A DNA stretch of 64,000 bases from Porphyromonas loveana. GTDB lineage: Bacteria > Bacteroidota > Bacteroidia > Bacteroidales > Porphyromonadaceae. The stretch lies in assembly GCF_003096695.1 (NCBI RefSeq), contig NZ_QEKY01000004.1, positions 1 through 64,000 of the forward strand, written 5' to 3'. The notes beneath the pieces were generated by a model. That model did no database searches and had not been told where the DNA came from. It worked only from the letters and a program-made list of their open reading frames with translations. Below are positions 1 to 9,225 of the stretch, one piece after another. Numbering within the stretch: position 1 is the first letter of the stretch; each line of letters begins with the position of its first letter. A program made the translations under genes and the position numbers.

Positions 1-11
1 TTTTAATCATA

Positions 12-57
12 AAATCTGCAAGTTTTCTGCTATGAAGATAAGAAAACTTGCAGATTT
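12..57. terminator. Perfect 17-bp hairpin, probable terminator of a gene left of the window
   Basis: Positions 12-28 and 41-57 are perfectly complementary, with a 12-nt loop. The stem is symmetrical and there is no strong T-run, so direction is unclear. It lies upstream of the first gene and probably ends transcription of a gene outside the window. Confidence 0.5.
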
Positions 58-135
58 AGCAAAGATATTCGCAAACTAATTTGCTGAATATCAGAAATTA
101 AAACGAATTTTAAGGGACGACTATATAAGACGATT

Positions 136-612
136 ATGAAGCGTTTTTTAGTGGCACTATTCTTGCTGGCAGTGACAGGTTCGTTCAGCATGAGTGCCCA
201 GTCGCTGACCGTATTCCTCGGCAATGGGGGGACTCTGTCGGCAGATCTGGCAAATGCGAAGATCACGTTTGGCAGCAATAGCACGATGACCCTGTGGAAT
301 GGGACCTCGGAGTCGACCGTATCTATCAACAATGTGACAAAAATCACATTCGATCTCACAACTTCGATGCCCACTGTGGCGAATTTCGGAGCCAATCAGC
401 TGAGCATTTTCCCCAATCCGGCGGAAGATGTTATCAGGTTCCAAGGTTTGCCGATGGGCGTATCGGTAGTTTCGATTTACCGTTTGGACGGTATGCTTGT
501 ATTTTCCGGTGAGGTGGATGCCAAGTCGCCAATGCTCAATGTAGGTGGTTTGGCCGCAGGCTCCTATTTGGTGCGCGCCAATGGTCTAACGTCTAAACTC
601 GTGAAGCGATGA
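136..612 (+). CDS. Small secreted protein with type IX secretion C-terminal domain
   Basis: This 158-residue protein has a typical signal peptide (MKRFLVALFLLAVTGSFSMS, then AQ). The last ~65 residues resemble the Por secretion tail family: a LSIFPNPAEDVIRF start, a GSYLVR strand and a basic KLVKR end. In P. gingivalis this domain sends proteins across the outer membrane by the type IX system and allows their anchoring to A-LPS. The ~65 residues in between have no recognisable enzyme motif. The stop overlaps the start of the next gene by ATGA (609-612), so the two are probably co-translated and may act together on the surface. The precise role is unknown. Confidence 0.8.
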   Translation: MKRFLVALFLLAVTGSFSMSAQSLTVFLGNGGTLSADLANAKITFGSNSTMTLWNGTSESTVSINNVTKITFDLTTSMPTVANFGANQLSIFPNPAEDVIRFQGLPMGVSVVSIYRLDGMLVFSGEVDAKSPMLNVGGLAAGSYLVRANGLTSKLVKR

Positions 613-2762
613 AAAAGCTCTTTTCTATCTTGTTGGCATCGGTCTTAGTTGGTCTGGTGTCTTTTATGTTTGCCCAAGACTATCTGAGGATTCACAAGTC
701 TGATGGCACGCAGGATGTGGTGGACGTATCCGTGATAGACAATATCACTTTCTCGGCAGACGGTGCTACCATGCACCTGAACAAGCTGGACGGCTCCGTC
801 GTGGACTATGCGACCAATACAGTGGATAGCCTTTCTTTCCTGCAAGTGACTTCGACAGAGGTGTCGGTGATTTACGATGGCAACACGGTAACGGTAGTCA
901 ATCCCTTTGAAACCAAAGGTGTTACCGTGACGGTAAATGGTGCTGATGTAGTCGTGAATTCTACTCTCACAGACGAGTCACTCGTGTGCCGGCTCTCGGG
1001 AAGTACGGCCGATGGCTCGTTCAAGATCTACAGCAGCAGCCTCTTCAATCTCTATCTCGATGGTGTATCCATTACGAACGGTGATGGCCCGGCTATCAAC
1101 TCTCAGTCTGATGTGGAGTGTATTGTCAATTTGGTAAACGGAACGGCCAATACGCTTACTGACGGTGCCACTTATGCTACCAGCACAGAGGATCAGAAGG
1201 GAACTTTCTTCAGTGAAGGAGAGATTATCTTAGTCGGGTCCGGAAGTCTGACAGTACAAGGCAATAATAATCATGCCGTTTGTTCTGATACGGCTGTTGA
1301 AATCTCGGATGGTACGCTTATTGTGTCAGGTGCTACCAACGATGCCATCCATACTGTTTATTACTATCAAGGAGGAGGCTCCGTGACGCTCAGTTCTACG
1401 GCAGATGGGATTGATGCCGATGAGACTGTGGAGGTTAGTGGCGGTATGCTCAAGGTAAACGCTCCCTCGCACGATGTCAAGGGCGTTAAGGCGGGTACTG
1501 ACATTAAGATTACTTCCGGTACGATAGATGTGACCGTGACAGGCAATCAGTCCAAAGGATTCAAATCAGGTCAGGCTACAACGATCTCCGGAGGAACCAT
1601 TACATTTACAACTTCGGGTGGTGTAGTCTTGGAGGCGGATGGATCTGGTTACGATCCTTCATACTGTACTGCCATCAAAGCAGACACAGATGTTACCATT
1701 TCAGGAGGTAAAGTTACGATCATCTCTACGGGTGTTGCCGGTAAGGGTATCTCTCCTGATGGAAGTTTCACGATGACAGGTGGTGAGCTTGGTATCACCC
1801 TCTCGGGCGGTGGTTCTACCTATACGGATCCCGACGGCGTACTCGATTCGTACTCTGCCACCGGTATTTCGCCTGATGGAAACTGCTACCTATACGGCGG
1901 TACGATTACGGTGAGCAGCTCTGGCGCTGCCGGTAAGTGTATCTCGGTAGATGGCGATCTTATAATCGGCGAATCCGTTAGCTCGACCGGTCCTACGATT
2001 AATGCCAGTACGACAGGTGATCAGTTTTATGTATCCGGCTCCGGAAACAATACCGACTATGCCAATGCTAAGGCAATCAAGAGTGATGCCAATGTGACCG
2101 TCAATAGCGGCACCATCGTTATCACCACTACCAAAGAAGGTGGTGAGGGGCTCGAGAGTAAGGCCGTAATGACTATAAATGGTGGTAACCTCGATATCCA
2201 AACCTATGATGACTGCATCAATGCCTCTTCGTCAGTCGTAATCACAGGTGGACGCATTTATTGTTATGCATCGAACAACGATGCCATCGATTCGAATGGT
2301 ACGATCAGTATCAGTGGTGGTCTCATTGTTGCTTCCGGTGCAGGTGCACCAGAGGCAGGTATCGACTGTGACAACAATCAGTTTACCATCACAGGTGGCA
2401 CTATCATAGGCATAGGAGGTGCCACGAGCAGTCCAACTGCCAGCGTGAGCACACAGCGATCAGTTGTCTACAAGGGTACGGCTTCCAATGGTCAGCTTGT
2501 TGCGGTGCTTAACTCTTCGGGGCAGCCCGTCCTTGTTTATAAGATCCCTCGTGCCTACAGCAATGTCGTTCTCCTCTTTAGCAATCCCAGTCTCGCCAAT
2601 GGTTCTTATGCCCTCTATAAGGGTGGCACAATCACGGGAGCTACCGATGAATTCAACGGATGGTACGAGGGAGGTACCTATAGTGGTGGTACGCAGGCTA
2701 CCACCTTCACAATCAATGGTATGGTAACCACTGTCGGCAATACCGGCGGTGGTGGTTGGTAA
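609..2762 (+). CDS. Secreted repeat-rich beta-helix protein, Cthe_2159-type carbohydrate-binding family
   Basis: The 717-residue protein begins with a signal peptide (MKKLFSILLASVLVGLVSFM, cleaved near FAQ). A short N-terminal module (roughly residues 24-80, DYLRIHKSDGTQ) resembles the region before the tail in its neighbour. From about residue 90 the chain is built of many short G-, T- and S-rich beta repeats (patterns such as ISGGTI and NGGNLDI), with acidic DGIDAD and DDCINASS segments suited to calcium binding. This is the pattern of the Cthe_2159 family, parallel beta-helix proteins reported to bind acidic polysaccharide. The C-terminus is GNTGGGGW and I see no type IX sorting domain. 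It overlaps the preceding gene by 4 bp. Substrate is unknown. Confidence 0.75.
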   Translation: MKKLFSILLASVLVGLVSFMFAQDYLRIHKSDGTQDVVDVSVIDNITFSADGATMHLNKLDGSVVDYATNTVDSLSFLQVTSTEVSVIYDGNTVTVVNPFETKGVTVTVNGADVVVNSTLTDESLVCRLSGSTADGSFKIYSSSLFNLYLDGVSITNGDGPAINSQSDVECIVNLVNGTANTLTDGATYATSTEDQKGTFFSEGEIILVGSGSLTVQGNNNHAVCSDTAVEISDGTLIVSGATNDAIHTVYYYQGGGSVTLSSTADGIDADETVEVSGGMLKVNAPSHDVKGVKAGTDIKITSGTIDVTVTGNQSKGFKSGQATTISGGTITFTTSGGVVLEADGSGYDPSYCTAIKADTDVTISGGKVTIISTGVAGKGISPDGSFTMTGGELGITLSGGGSTYTDPDGVLDSYSATGISPDGNCYLYGGTITVSSSGAAGKCISVDGDLIIGESVSSTGPTINASTTGDQFYVSGSGNNTDYANAKAIKSDANVTVNSGTIVITTTKEGGEGLESKAVMTINGGNLDIQTYDDCINASSSVVITGGRIYCYASNNDAIDSNGTISISGGLIVASGAGAPEAGIDCDNNQFTITGGTIIGIGGATSSPTASVSTQRSVVYKGTASNGQLVAVLNSSGQPVLVYKIPRAYSNVVLLFSNPSLANGSYALYKGGTITGATDEFNGWYEGGTYSGGTQATTFTINGMVTTVGNTGGGGW

Positions 2763-2875
2763 TCACCATTTATTCGCATCATGGCTAAGAGGGGTGTCTG
2801 AACGTAGGTGTTCCGGCACTCCCTCTTTTTCGTATGCAATTGCGCGGATTGGCTTTTCTATAGATATTTCTTTAT

Positions 2876-2950
2876 AAAGGATACTTCTGTCCTCAATAAA
2901 GGACATTTGTGTCCGCAGTAGAGGACAGAAATGTCCTTAGTAAAGGATAG
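2876..2950. repeat. 22-bp imperfect tandem repeat of GGACA-n4-TGTCC dyads
   Basis: Three 22-bp units (2876-2897, 2898-2919, 2920-2941) and a partial fourth (2942-2950) follow each other directly. Each carries a small dyad of the form GGACA-4 nt-TGTCC; units two and three are exact dyads. A related cluster lies at 32891-32957. The rest of the 2763-3069 gap holds only the terminator hairpin. Confidence 0.7.
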
Positions 2951-2974
2951 CCCTTTTCTTTCAAACAAAGCCAA

Positions 2975-3012
2975 AGAGACTGTATCGAAATATCCGTTTC
3001 GATACAGTCTCT
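2975..3012. terminator. Bidirectional terminator between convergent genes
   Basis: A perfect 16-bp stem (2975-2990 with 2997-3012) closes a 6-nt loop. It sits between the plus-strand secreted-protein pair ending at 2762 and the minus-strand gene ending at 3070, so it could end transcription both ways. Confidence 0.75.
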
Positions 3013-3069
3013 TATCATTTAAGAGCAGATGATTCTATTGATTGTGGATTCTGTTTTTGGTTATCGTGC

Positions 3070-4632
3070 TTAAAGAGAGATGATGCATTTGCGCGGGTAG
3101 ATTGGTCTGTCCGGACGTTGGATCCAGACCACAATCATATAGGTGCCACTCTTGAGATCGAGAGCTTGCCTTAGAGGTTTACCATCTAAGAAGTGGCGGC
3201 ACCATCGTTTCGTGGCATTGCCATTGATATACTTGACGGCATGTCCCGATAGCAGATATAGGACGCTACCGCAAAGAGACCCCTGGGGAAGAGCGTTTAT
3301 TTCGGTTGCTATTCTCTTGGGATCTAAATAGCTGGGGCCGTTACCTTCGGCTTCTTCAGCAGGGGGCACTTCCAGTTGGGTCGTGTCAGCGTTAGTTGAT
3401 TGCGAATTGATATAGCCTGGTGTGGCATATCCCGCGGATTGGAGCCCTCCTGCCCAGTTAGTCGAGTCCGACGCCGGTTGCTCGAAAGAGATGCGTTCAA
3501 GTGCTACGCCTCGTCTGGTCACATTGCCTGTCCCCAGCATTTGGGGCGTGTACACTACTTCTTCGAGAGGCTGCGTGTCATTGATAGCAAACAAACCGAT
3601 GGTAAAACCTTTATTTGCCAATTGCGGGAGGTTCTCCATTGTCACTACATTCTGGGCTTGAGGATAGAAATCTGTTACGCCTGCTGCGGTTTTGGTCAGA
3701 ACGATATATTCGCCCGGTCGGAGTGTATCAACTGCCGTCGGTAGGGGGATAATGGAGGGGTATTGACCATTCATGCGTAGACCGATGGCGAATTTGCTGA
3801 GCACGACAGGTTGGTCAGAGGGGTTGTACAATTCAATGTATTCACTGGCATCGACCAATGGGTTTGCCATCAACTCGTTGAGGGTGGGTTGTCCCAACAA
3901 GGTAGGATCCTCTTCTTCTTCCTCTTCTGTGGGAGGATTGGCACCGGGCATAACGCTGAGGTTATCGAATGTGAAGGCTTTGGCGCGGCTCTTGGTGTAA
4001 AAACAGTCAATGCCCAGCCCGCCAAGTTCGAAGGGAGATTCTTTGTCGAATGCGGACTGACCAATGTGGACTATCTGATCAGCGGTTTCTTCTTCTCCGC
4101 GGAGCCATAGATTCCAGCCCTTCCCCGTCTCATAGGTGGTGTGGAAAGTTATCTTGGATTTCTGCCCCAATGGATATGCGCTTCCGTCAATGAGGAGGTC
4201 AGCACGGACTATCTGGCTTGCACCTGACGGCAAAATGGTGAGGCGTACATCCACGAGATCCACACCCTTGGAGCCACTTCCCCAGCGCAGTGCTACGTAG
4301 TCGAACTCTGTGTCGCTCACTTCGTTATAGCAGTAGAGGTAACAGTAGAGATAATTATTGGCCGTGGGGCGGAAATCCAATTTGACATATCCACGCCAAG
4401 TCATGCTCTGCGAATATGGGACGGAGACAGCTATTCGCGATTCGTTCACATCTTCGGGGTTTTCGACGTAAAGCCTGAGTTGTTTTTTGAGGATGGTGAA
4501 GTCCTCTATTTGTCCTCGCCAAGGTGGCGAAGTGAGTTGGGTAATCTCGTCAAAGTCCTCACTCCATTGAGCCAAAAGGGGTGGACATATCACGCTCAAC
4601 AGGCATATCCATACGAATAGTCGTCGTATCAT
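3070..4632 (-). CDS. Secreted lamin-tail-domain protein
   Basis: The 520-residue product starts with a signal peptide (MIRRLFVWICLLSVICPPLL, AQ). Residues ~22-235 look like an all-beta lectin/LamG-like region. After an acidic EEEEEEDP linker near residue 240 comes a lamin tail domain (LNELMANPLVDASEYIELYN, then GEYIVL), an Ig-like fold common in secreted Bacteroidetes proteins. The C-terminal ~100 residues end in basic PRKCIISL and may act in sorting, but they do not match the usual type IX tail clearly. It stands alone, convergent with the preceding pair. No enzymatic residues were recognised; a structural or adhesive surface role is an inference. Confidence 0.7.
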   Translation of the reverse strand: MIRRLFVWICLLSVICPPLLAQWSEDFDEITQLTSPPWRGQIEDFTILKKQLRLYVENPEDVNESRIAVSVPYSQSMTWRGYVKLDFRPTANNYLYCYLYCYNEVSDTEFDYVALRWGSGSKGVDLVDVRLTILPSGASQIVRADLLIDGSAYPLGQKSKITFHTTYETGKGWNLWLRGEEETADQIVHIGQSAFDKESPFELGGLGIDCFYTKSRAKAFTFDNLSVMPGANPPTEEEEEEDPTLLGQPTLNELMANPLVDASEYIELYNPSDQPVVLSKFAIGLRMNGQYPSIIPLPTAVDTLRPGEYIVLTKTAAGVTDFYPQAQNVVTMENLPQLANKGFTIGLFAINDTQPLEEVVYTPQMLGTGNVTRRGVALERISFEQPASDSTNWAGGLQSAGYATPGYINSQSTNADTTQLEVPPAEEAEGNGPSYLDPKRIATEINALPQGSLCGSVLYLLSGHAVKYINGNATKRWCRHFLDGKPLRQALDLKSGTYMIVVWIQRPDRPIYPRKCIISL

Positions 4633-4845
4633 GTATTACTGGATGATGTATTATTTATCTTAAGTGTGGTTTTTCCGTACTTTTGTACGTTGTTATTGCG
4701 CGATATGCATATTGTGCCATCGTGCTTGCGGCGGACAAAGGTAATGAGTTAAAGAATGAGGTGCAGAGAGTTTTCCTTTTGTTTCTAATTTTTTTGCTTG
4801 CCGAAAACCGAGAAGACGTTGCAAATGTTCAATAGAAAACAATAG

Positions 4846-5868
<1,023 letters not shown>

Positions 5869-5902
5869 TAGCAGTAAGTCACACAAAGCATTATAAAAAG
5901 CG

Positions 5903-5955
5903 AACGAGACTGTGTCACGGAACTTAGCGTCCGAGCACAGTCTCGTTTCTTTTTA
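5903..5955 (+). terminator. Intrinsic terminator of asd
   Basis: A 12-bp stem (5903-5914 with 5936-5947) is followed by TTCTTTTTAT, the usual form of a rho-independent terminator, 35 bp after the asd stop. Confidence 0.8.
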
Positions 5956-6004
5956 TATGTTGAAAACGGTTAATTGCTTAATAGATGTCCTTCAGAAAGA
6001 GAAA

Positions 6005-6040
6005 AGGCTGCCATCCGAGAAAATACGGAAGAGGCAGCCT
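6005..6040 (-). terminator. Probable terminator of the glucan operon
   Basis: An 8-bp stem (6005-6012 with 6033-6040) is followed on the minus strand by TTTTCTCTTT. It lies about 170 bp downstream of the last gene of the minus-strand operon. The remainder of the 5869-6206 gap shows nothing else. Confidence 0.6.
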
Positions 6041-6206
6041 CGTAGGTTCTTTTCTATAGTAAATAGTCCTTAGGTATTGAGAAGATCTTTCGGCTTACCG
6101 GACGCAAAAGTCGGACAAAACCGACACACTACCAAGTAAATAAACATGTTGTTCAACAATGTTTACTATCCCCAGATAGCCGAAACAAACTCTCAATCCT
6201 CCGGCT

Positions 6207-6683
6207 TTATAATCTGAAAGAGACACCAACCAAAACAAAAGGTGTAGCCCAACCGGCAGAGACCTCTGAGAACAGTGCAAAATCGCGCTGTATGTAGAAA
6301 CGAGCTCCGAGATGAAGACCATAGACAAAGCCCGTGTCATTGCCGAAATATCCTCCGAGTGTCTGACCGATGTAACCGTCAACACTTGATGCCAATTGGT
6401 AGTGGAAATCAAGCTTTGTAGCCAAAATCACTGCCGATAAGTTGTACTCTGTACCATAATAGCCTAAGCGACCTCCTGTGGTGAAGGCTCCTTTGCCACC
6501 GGCGATACCGGTCAAAATTCCGGCTTCCAAATCAGCCGTGGGCATAAAAGCCGCCGAGCCATGGTGAGAACCGATACCCATGCCGATATTAACCAATAAA
6601 TCTCCTTTGCGAATAGCACTCTGTGCATTCATTGTGAAGATGCCGGCCAAAATGATGACCATGCTGAGAATTACCTTTTTCAT
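6207..6683 (-). CDS. Small outer-membrane beta-barrel protein
   Basis: The product is 158 residues with a signal peptide (MKKVILSMVIILAGIFTMNA, Q). The mature chain alternates polar and hydrophobic residues in strands rich in G, Y and F and ends in VGVSFRL, a terminal aromatic strand fitting insertion into the outer membrane. About eight strands would fit, like the small OmpX/OmpW type of barrel. Its start overlaps the stop of the GH57 gene by ATGA (6680-6683), making it the last gene of the glucan operon. Its role there is unknown; a part in glucan uptake or envelope stability is inference from position only. Confidence 0.7.
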   Translation of the reverse strand: MKKVILSMVIILAGIFTMNAQSAIRKGDLLVNIGMGIGSHHGSAAFMPTADLEAGILTGIAGGKGAFTTGGRLGYYGTEYNLSAVILATKLDFHYQLASSVDGYIGQTLGGYFGNDTGFVYGLHLGARFYIQRDFALFSEVSAGWATPFVLVGVSFRL

Positions 6684-7966
6684 ACTGTTTTCGTTTTTAG
6701 TCGTTTGACAGTTTCCTCTAATTTTTTTATTTGTTTATCCTGATTTTTGATTGTAGTCAGTAGGGCTTTCAACTCTTCGTTCTCAATGGTGGAGGGGTAG
6801 CGCGCCTCCACTCGAAGCAGAAAGTCACTGAGTACATTCATGTAATTATTGAAAGCATCGTAGGGCGTATCGTATGGGCTGAAATTACCTGCATCGCCTC
6901 CACGCGTCTTCATGTAGTAGAAGTGGTCGGCACTCTGCAGATAGAGCCAGTCTTGCAGCAGACGTTGGTCGTCTATCATACGTACTCGCTCGCCCCATTG
7001 TTCGAGTTTGTCGCGTGCCCCCTGTTGCAGCACATTGCCAAGCCATGTAGCCACGTCTTTCTCTTCACCGGTCCAGCTGATAGGATAGACGGCAGAGAAT
7101 TTGGCCACAGGTTGATAGGTGTCTATCAATTCCGATGGAGTGGCGAAGCTCACAATTTCGCTCTTGGCTGCCAGTACGGGGAGTGCGCGGAAGAAGTCGA
7201 ATATCCCTGTCTCCTGCGGATGCAGCGAACCGAGAACTTCGTAGTTCATGAAGAGATTGAATATCTGCTCCTCTTCGGGAGTCTCGCCTATCCAGCGTAT
7301 CATCTTGTCAGCCGTCAGCGGGAATTCGTTCCAGTCGTAGCGCGAGAATAAGGCACTAATGGCATCGCTTAGACGGGGATTGCGCAGCAGCAAAGTCAAG
7401 TCCGGAGCGGATGCCGCTTTGTACAGATAGTTCGGACTCTTCCAACCGAGGATGTGCTTGGCACCCTCCGTCAGCATAACACGGAAACCCATCTCGGCTA
7501 CTTGGGTAGCGATCTCATCGGAGAATATCAGTTCTGTGTTGCGTAATACTCTCGGCTTAAGGCCGAAGAGTTCCTCCATGCGACGACTGTGTATCATCGT
7601 TTGGTTGTAAAACTCCTCTACATCATATAGCGATGACAGAGAGTGGGCATAGGTTTCGGCCAGAAACTCTACTTGTCCTGTCGCTGCCAAGTCGCGGAAT
7701 GAATCCAGAACTTCCGGTGAATAGGATTCGAGCTGTTCGAGAGCCGTGCCTGAAATGGAGAATGAGACCCTGAATGAGGGATGCTCCGCAATGATTTCTT
7801 TCATCAGACGGTTGGCCGGCAGATAGCACTTTTGCGTTATCTGCCTCATGATCTCCTCATTGCGGAAATCATCGTAGTAGTAGTGATCATTCCCGATGTC
7901 GAAGAATCGGTATCGCTTCAGCCTGAATGGCTGATGTAGCTGGAAGTATAGGCAGATATGTTTCAT
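6680..7966 (-). CDS. Glycoside hydrolase family 57 alpha-glucan enzyme
   Basis: The 428-residue product opens with YFQLHQPFRL, the N-terminal HQP motif of GH57 enzymes (alpha-amylases and 4-alpha-glucanotransferases), which act through a covalent intermediate on a (beta/alpha)7 barrel. ELIFSDEIA and RYDWNEFP lie where GH57 motifs 3 and 4 are expected. The C-terminus (~395-428) is a short Lys/Glu coiled coil. With no signal peptide it should be cytoplasmic. ATGA overlaps link it to the glycosyltransferase (7963-7966) and to the outer-membrane gene. The set suggests synthesis and trimming of an internal alpha-1,4/1,6-glucan. The exact reaction (amylase or transferase) cannot be told from sequence alone. 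Confidence 0.85.
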   Translation of the reverse strand: MKHICLYFQLHQPFRLKRYRFFDIGNDHYYYDDFRNEEIMRQITQKCYLPANRLMKEIIAEHPSFRVSFSISGTALEQLESYSPEVLDSFRDLAATGQVEFLAETYAHSLSSLYDVEEFYNQTMIHSRRMEELFGLKPRVLRNTELIFSDEIATQVAEMGFRVMLTEGAKHILGWKSPNYLYKAASAPDLTLLLRNPRLSDAISALFSRYDWNEFPLTADKMIRWIGETPEEEQIFNLFMNYEVLGSLHPQETGIFDFFRALPVLAAKSEIVSFATPSELIDTYQPVAKFSAVYPISWTGEEKDVATWLGNVLQQGARDKLEQWGERVRMIDDQRLLQDWLYLQSADHFYYMKTRGGDAGNFSPYDTPYDAFNNYMNVLSDFLLRVEARYPSTIENEELKALLTTIKNQDKQIKKLEETVKRLKTKTV

Positions 7967-9225
7967 CGTTCTGTTATTTTATTATATATGTCACGTACCT
8001 TCTGTCCTGCAGTTTCCCATTTGATGTTGTTCACCTCACGCAGTCCCTCGTCGCGTAGGAAAGTATGGAGTTCGGGATAGGCGATGAGGGCATACATGGC
8101 GTCGGCCAAGGCATCGATGTCCCAATAGTCCACTTTGATAGCATAGTCGAGAATCTCCGCGCAACCACTTTGCTTAGAGATAATGGATGGCACTCCGCAC
8201 TGCATGGCCTCCAAAGGAGAGATGCCGAAAGGCTCCGATACCGAGGGCATCACATAGACATCGCTGGCCTTGAATACTTCGTACACTTGATTGCCTTTCA
8301 TAAATCCGGTGAAGTGGAAACGGTGAGCAATTTTATGTCGTGCTGCCAACCTGATCATCTCGTTCATCATATCTCCGTTGCCGGCCATGACGAAGCGGAT
8401 ATTCTCGGTGTGTTTCAACACCTTGGCAGCAGCCTCGACGAAGTATTCGGGACCCTTCTGCATGGTGATGCGTCCGAGGAAAGTGATCACTTTCTCTTTT
8501 ACGCCACGCCGATCCGGGAGTGCCAAGATGGCAGGAGCCAAAGGTTCTACAGCATTGTGTACGGTCGTGACCTTGTCCGGGTTTTGTCCATACTTCTCAA
8601 TGACGGTACGCCGTGTCAGATTGCTTACTGTGATGATATGGTCTGCATGATTCATGCCGTCCTTCTCAATGGCGAATACTTGCGGATTGACGTTACCACG
8701 GCTGCGGTCGAAGTCAGTGGCATGTACGTGTATGACGAGGGGTTTGCCTGTGATGGTTTTGGCATGTATGCCGGCGGGGTAGGTGAGCCAGTCGTGTGAA
8801 TGGATGACGTCGCAGGGGATCGTTCGAGCGATGACGCCGGCGACGATGGAGTAGTTGTTGATTTCTTCGAGCAGATTGTCTGGATAGCGCCCCGAGAACT
8901 CTATACAGCCCAGCGCATCTGTATGCTTGTGACTGAAGTCGGCATATATATGGTTGCGTAGCTCGTTGTATGTCTGTCGGCCCATACGATTACCCAGTAG
9001 TTGCTCCACCTCTCCTTCGTTTACCGACTTGTAGACCACCGGTGTGCAGTTGGCACCGATGATGTGGAGGAAACTTTGATCTTCGTCGCCCCAAGGCTTG
9101 GGGATGACGAAGGTAATGTCCATGTCCGGCTGCATAGCCATACCCCTTGTGAGGCCGTAGCTCGCCGTACCCAATCCTCCGAGAATGTGTGGGGGAAACT
9201 CCCATCCGAACATCAATGCCTTCAT
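7963..9225 (-). CDS. Glycogen/starch synthase-like glycosyltransferase
   Basis: I place the start at the ATG at 9225 (MKALMFGWEFPPHILGGLGT), which gives 420 residues and an ATGA overlap with the debranching-enzyme gene; an upstream open frame adds non-homologous sequence. Residues 7-20 (GWEFPPHILGGLGTASYGL) are the sugar-nucleotide-binding loop of the GT5/GT4 group. The C-terminal GT-B domain has ITFLGRITMQKGPEYFVEAA and SVSEPFGISPLEAMQCGVP, where the E-x7-E pair binds the nucleotide sugar. It probably transfers glucose from ADP- or UDP-glucose to an alpha-1,4-glucan. It is smaller than E. coli GlgA and resembles the Bacteroidetes glycogen synthase group. Donor specificity is not determined. 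Confidence 0.85.
   Translation of the reverse strand: MKALMFGWEFPPHILGGLGTASYGLTRGMAMQPDMDITFVIPKPWGDEDQSFLHIIGANCTPVVYKSVNEGEVEQLLGNRMGRQTYNELRNHIYADFSHKHTDALGCIEFSGRYPDNLLEEINNYSIVAGVIARTIPCDVIHSHDWLTYPAGIHAKTITGKPLVIHVHATDFDRSRGNVNPQVFAIEKDGMNHADHIITVSNLTRRTVIEKYGQNPDKVTTVHNAVEPLAPAILALPDRRGVKEKVITFLGRITMQKGPEYFVEAAAKVLKHTENIRFVMAGNGDMMNEMIRLAARHKIAHRFHFTGFMKGNQVYEVFKASDVYVMPSVSEPFGISPLEAMQCGVPSIISKQSGCAEILDYAIKVDYWDIDALADAMYALIAYPELHTFLRDEGLREVNNIKWETAGQKVRDIYNKITER

Noticed and set aside
2876-2950. A mini CRISPR array
   Set aside because: The 22-bp units are directly adjacent with no spacers and are internally palindromic.
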